Assembly (NCBI GenBank): GCA_003133485.1
Contig: PKXR01000101.1
Location: 1-7,539 of the forward strand
DNA length: 7,539 bases
Reading direction: 5' to 3'
DNA from: Candidatus Dormiibacterota bacterium
GTDB lineage: Bacteria > Chloroflexota > Dormibacteria > UBA8260 > Bog-877
In this document: piece by piece, positions 6,116 through 7,539 of the stretch
Layout: each line of letters opens with the position of its first letter
Numbering within the stretch: the first letter of the stretch is position 1
Program-made: the position numbers and the translations under genes
Notes under the pieces: generated by a model
What the model was told of the DNA's origin: nothing
Databases searched by the model: none
What the model saw: the letters and a program-made list of their open reading frames with translations, nothing else

Positions 6116-7476
6116 TGGCCTACCAAGTGACCATGCCCCAGATGGGGTACGACATGACCGAGGGCTCCATCAACCGCTGGATGGTGGAGGAGGGGGCGAC
6201 GGTGGAGCGCGGCGACGTGATCGCCAGCATCGCCACCGAGAAGGCCGACATCGACATCGAGGCCTACGCCAGCGGAGTGCTCCGCAAGATTCTCGTCCAG
6301 CCCGGCGCGAAGGTGCCGGTCGGACAGCCAATCGCGATCATCGCCGACGCCGCCGAGGAAGTCTCGGAGGAACCGCTCGCCCCCGACGAGTCCCCAGCGG
6401 CGGACGGTTCTACGCCAACCGCTGAGGAGCCACCGCCCGGCGACGGCCCGGCGGCCAAGCCGAATAAGAAGAAAGAAGCCGTCCCGGTAACGGAGTCTCA
6501 GGAAGCCGTCCCTGGATCCACCCCGGTGCCAGATTGGGCCCAGCAGCTAACGGGCCACGCCCAGGAACCAGTACCCGCCGGCCGGCCAGTCGCCGCCGGA
6601 GGTCGGGTCAAAGCGAGCCCCCTAGCCCGCCGGCGGGCGAGGGAGCTGGGGATCCAGCTGGAGAGCGTCCGGCCCACCGGCCCGGAAGGCCGCATCAAGG
6701 CGGAAGACGTGGAGGCGGCCGCGCGCGGTGGGGTCAGCGCTGTGGCTGCCGTGCCGGCAGGGGTTGTGCTACCGATCGATCCGGGTGATCCGTCGGAGCC
6801 GCTGAACCTCTCTCGGATGAGAGAGGCGATCGCCCGGCGCATGGCCGAGTCCAATCTCACCATCCCCCACTTCCACCTCACCACCGAGGCGCGGATGGGG
6901 ACCCTCCTCGAACTGCGCCAGCAGCTGAATCAGCTGGGTGATGTGGAGTTGCCGAAGTTCTCGGTGACCGACTTCATCGTCCGGGCGATGGCCCTCACCC
7001 TGCAGCGCCACCAGAGCCTCAATGCCGCCTGGATCGGCCCGGGCGTCCGCCGCTTCTCCCAGAGCAACATCGCACTGGCGGTGGCCCTCCCCGACGGCCT
7101 GGTGGCGCCGGTGCTGCGCGGCCTGGAGTCGGTGACGTTTGCCGACCTCTCGCGTCAGACCCATGACCTGGCGGCCCGGGCCAAGACCGGTCGCTTGCGC
7201 CCGGAGGAGCTCTCTGGCGGTCACACCGCGATCAGCAACCTGGGCATGTTCGGGGTCAGCCAGTTCGCCGCCATCATCACCCCGGGCCAGGGTAGCGTTC
7301 TGGCGGTAGGTGAAGTGCGCGAGGTACCGGTAGTGGAAGACGGCCAGCTCGTGCCGGGCCACCTGATGGCGCTGACCTTAGCCATCGACCATCGGGTCAC
7401 TGACGGGGCCCAAGGAGCAGAGGCGCTGGCGTACCTGCGGTGGCTGCTGGAGCACCCCACGGCGTGCCTAGTGTGA
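6115..7476 (+). CDS. pdhC: Dihydrolipoyllysine-residue acetyltransferase (E2) of the pyruvate dehydrogenase complex
   Basis: This is the core protein of the complex; it moves the acetyl group from E1 to coenzyme A using a lipoylated swinging arm. The 453 residues show three domains. A single N-terminal lipoyl domain (about 1-78) carries the lipoyl lysine at Lys43 in IATEKADIDIEA. A flexible Pro/Ala/Glu linker (about 79-163, with a short lysine run PNKKKE) follows. The peripheral subunit-binding domain (about 165-203) reads ASPLARRRARELGI then GPEGRIKAEDVEAAA. After a second linker, the catalytic domain (about 230-453) contains RMREAIARRMAESN, GGHTAISNLGMFG and the active-site block DHRVTDG (His426, Asp430). 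ATG 6115 overlaps the pdhB stop by one base and no clear Shine-Dalgarno sequence is seen, so translation is probably coupled. Having one lipoyl domain matches E2 proteins of complexes with an alpha/beta E1. The substrate is inferred from the operon. Confidence 0.93.
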   Translation: MAYQVTMPQMGYDMTEGSINRWMVEEGATVERGDVIASIATEKADIDIEAYASGVLRKILVQPGAKVPVGQPIAIIADAAEEVSEEPLAPDESPAADGSTPTAEEPPPGDGPAAKPNKKKEAVPVTESQEAVPGSTPVPDWAQQLTGHAQEPVPAGRPVAAGGRVKASPLARRRARELGIQLESVRPTGPEGRIKAEDVEAAARGGVSAVAAVPAGVVLPIDPGDPSEPLNLSRMREAIARRMAESNLTIPHFHLTTEARMGTLLELRQQLNQLGDVELPKFSVTDFIVRAMALTLQRHQSLNAAWIGPGVRRFSQSNIALAVALPDGLVAPVLRGLESVTFADLSRQTHDLAARAKTGRLRPEELSGGHTAISNLGMFGVSQFAAIITPGQGSVLAVGEVREVPVVEDGQLVPGHLMALTLAIDHRVTDGAQGAEALAYLRWLLEHPTACLV

Positions 7477-7488
7477 GTCGGTCAGCAG

Positions 7489-7510
7489 CGCCCCGGCGTC
7501 CCCCGGGGCG
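7489..7510 (+). repeat. GC-rich hairpin between E2 and the next gene
   Basis: CGCCCCGG (7489-7496) and CCGGGGCG (7503-7510) form a perfect 8-bp stem with a six-base loop. No T run follows, so a rho-independent terminator is unlikely. The 3' arm contains the GGGGCGG that would serve as the weak ribosome site for GTG 7517, so the hairpin could hold down translation of the next gene relative to E2, or block exonucleases. Confidence 0.45.
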
Positions 7511-7516
7511 GCCCCA

Positions 7517-7539
7517 GTGAAGGACCTGGCGATCGTCGG
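7517..7539 (+). CDS. Start of a probable dihydrolipoamide dehydrogenase (E3, lpdA); cut by the window end
   Basis: Seven complete codons and two bases of an eighth are visible from GTG 7517, reading M-K-D-L-A-I-V and then a codon beginning GG (Gly). This is the usual first beta strand of an FAD-binding Rossmann fold, as at the N-terminus of dihydrolipoamide dehydrogenase. The frame has a stop (TAG 7469-7471) upstream and no earlier start codon, so GTG 7517 is the only start. The position directly after E1a-E1b-E2, 40 bp downstream, is where E3 is commonly found; E3 reoxidises the dihydrolipoyl arm of E2 with NAD. Another flavoprotein of the same fold is possible; the visible sequence is too short to decide. 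Confidence 0.45.

Overview
The window is high-GC DNA with closely packed genes, several GTG starts and stop/start overlaps (GTGA, TGATG). It carries no rRNA, tRNA, CRISPR array or mobile element that I can see. The gene content and base composition would fit a high-GC bacterium such as Chloroflexota, Dormibacterota or Actinomycetota. That is an inference from style and protein motifs only; no marker gene in the window fixes the phylum.

Block 1 (1-3290, + strand) is a sugar-phosphate block. It holds the C-terminal part of a glucose-6-phosphate isomerase whose motifs resemble the isomerase half of transaldolase/isomerase fusions. This is followed by 6-phosphogluconolactonase (pgl) and ribulose-5-phosphate 3-epimerase (rpe). 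Together these cover the entry, the lactone step and the pentose interconversion step of the pentose phosphate pathway. At the 3' end of the run, overlapping rpe, is an unrecognised Glu/Arg/Ala-rich, probably coiled-coil protein of about 230-247 residues.

Block 2 (3284-3999) holds a small, charged, unrecognised protein on the minus strand. Its stop codon overlaps the end of the coiled-coil gene tail to tail. Upstream is a 308-bp divergent intergenic region, more AT-rich than the rest. It contains a very good sigma70-type promoter on the minus strand (TTGAAA, 17 bp, TATACT), two inverted repeats around that promoter, and a 9-bp inverted repeat in the predicted leader.

Block 3 (4000-7539, + strand) is a 2-oxoacid dehydrogenase operon, most likely pyruvate dehydrogenase: E1 alpha (pdhA), E1 beta (pdhB), E2 (pdhC), then the first codons of what is probably E3 (dihydrolipoamide dehydrogenase). 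E1 alpha has no Shine-Dalgarno sequence, and a TANNNT-type -10 element sits right before its ATG, so its message may be leaderless. Blocks 1 and 3 are ordinary central carbon metabolism. The less explained parts are the two unknown genes and the regulatory DNA between them and pdhA. I do not see convincing evidence of a whole new system.
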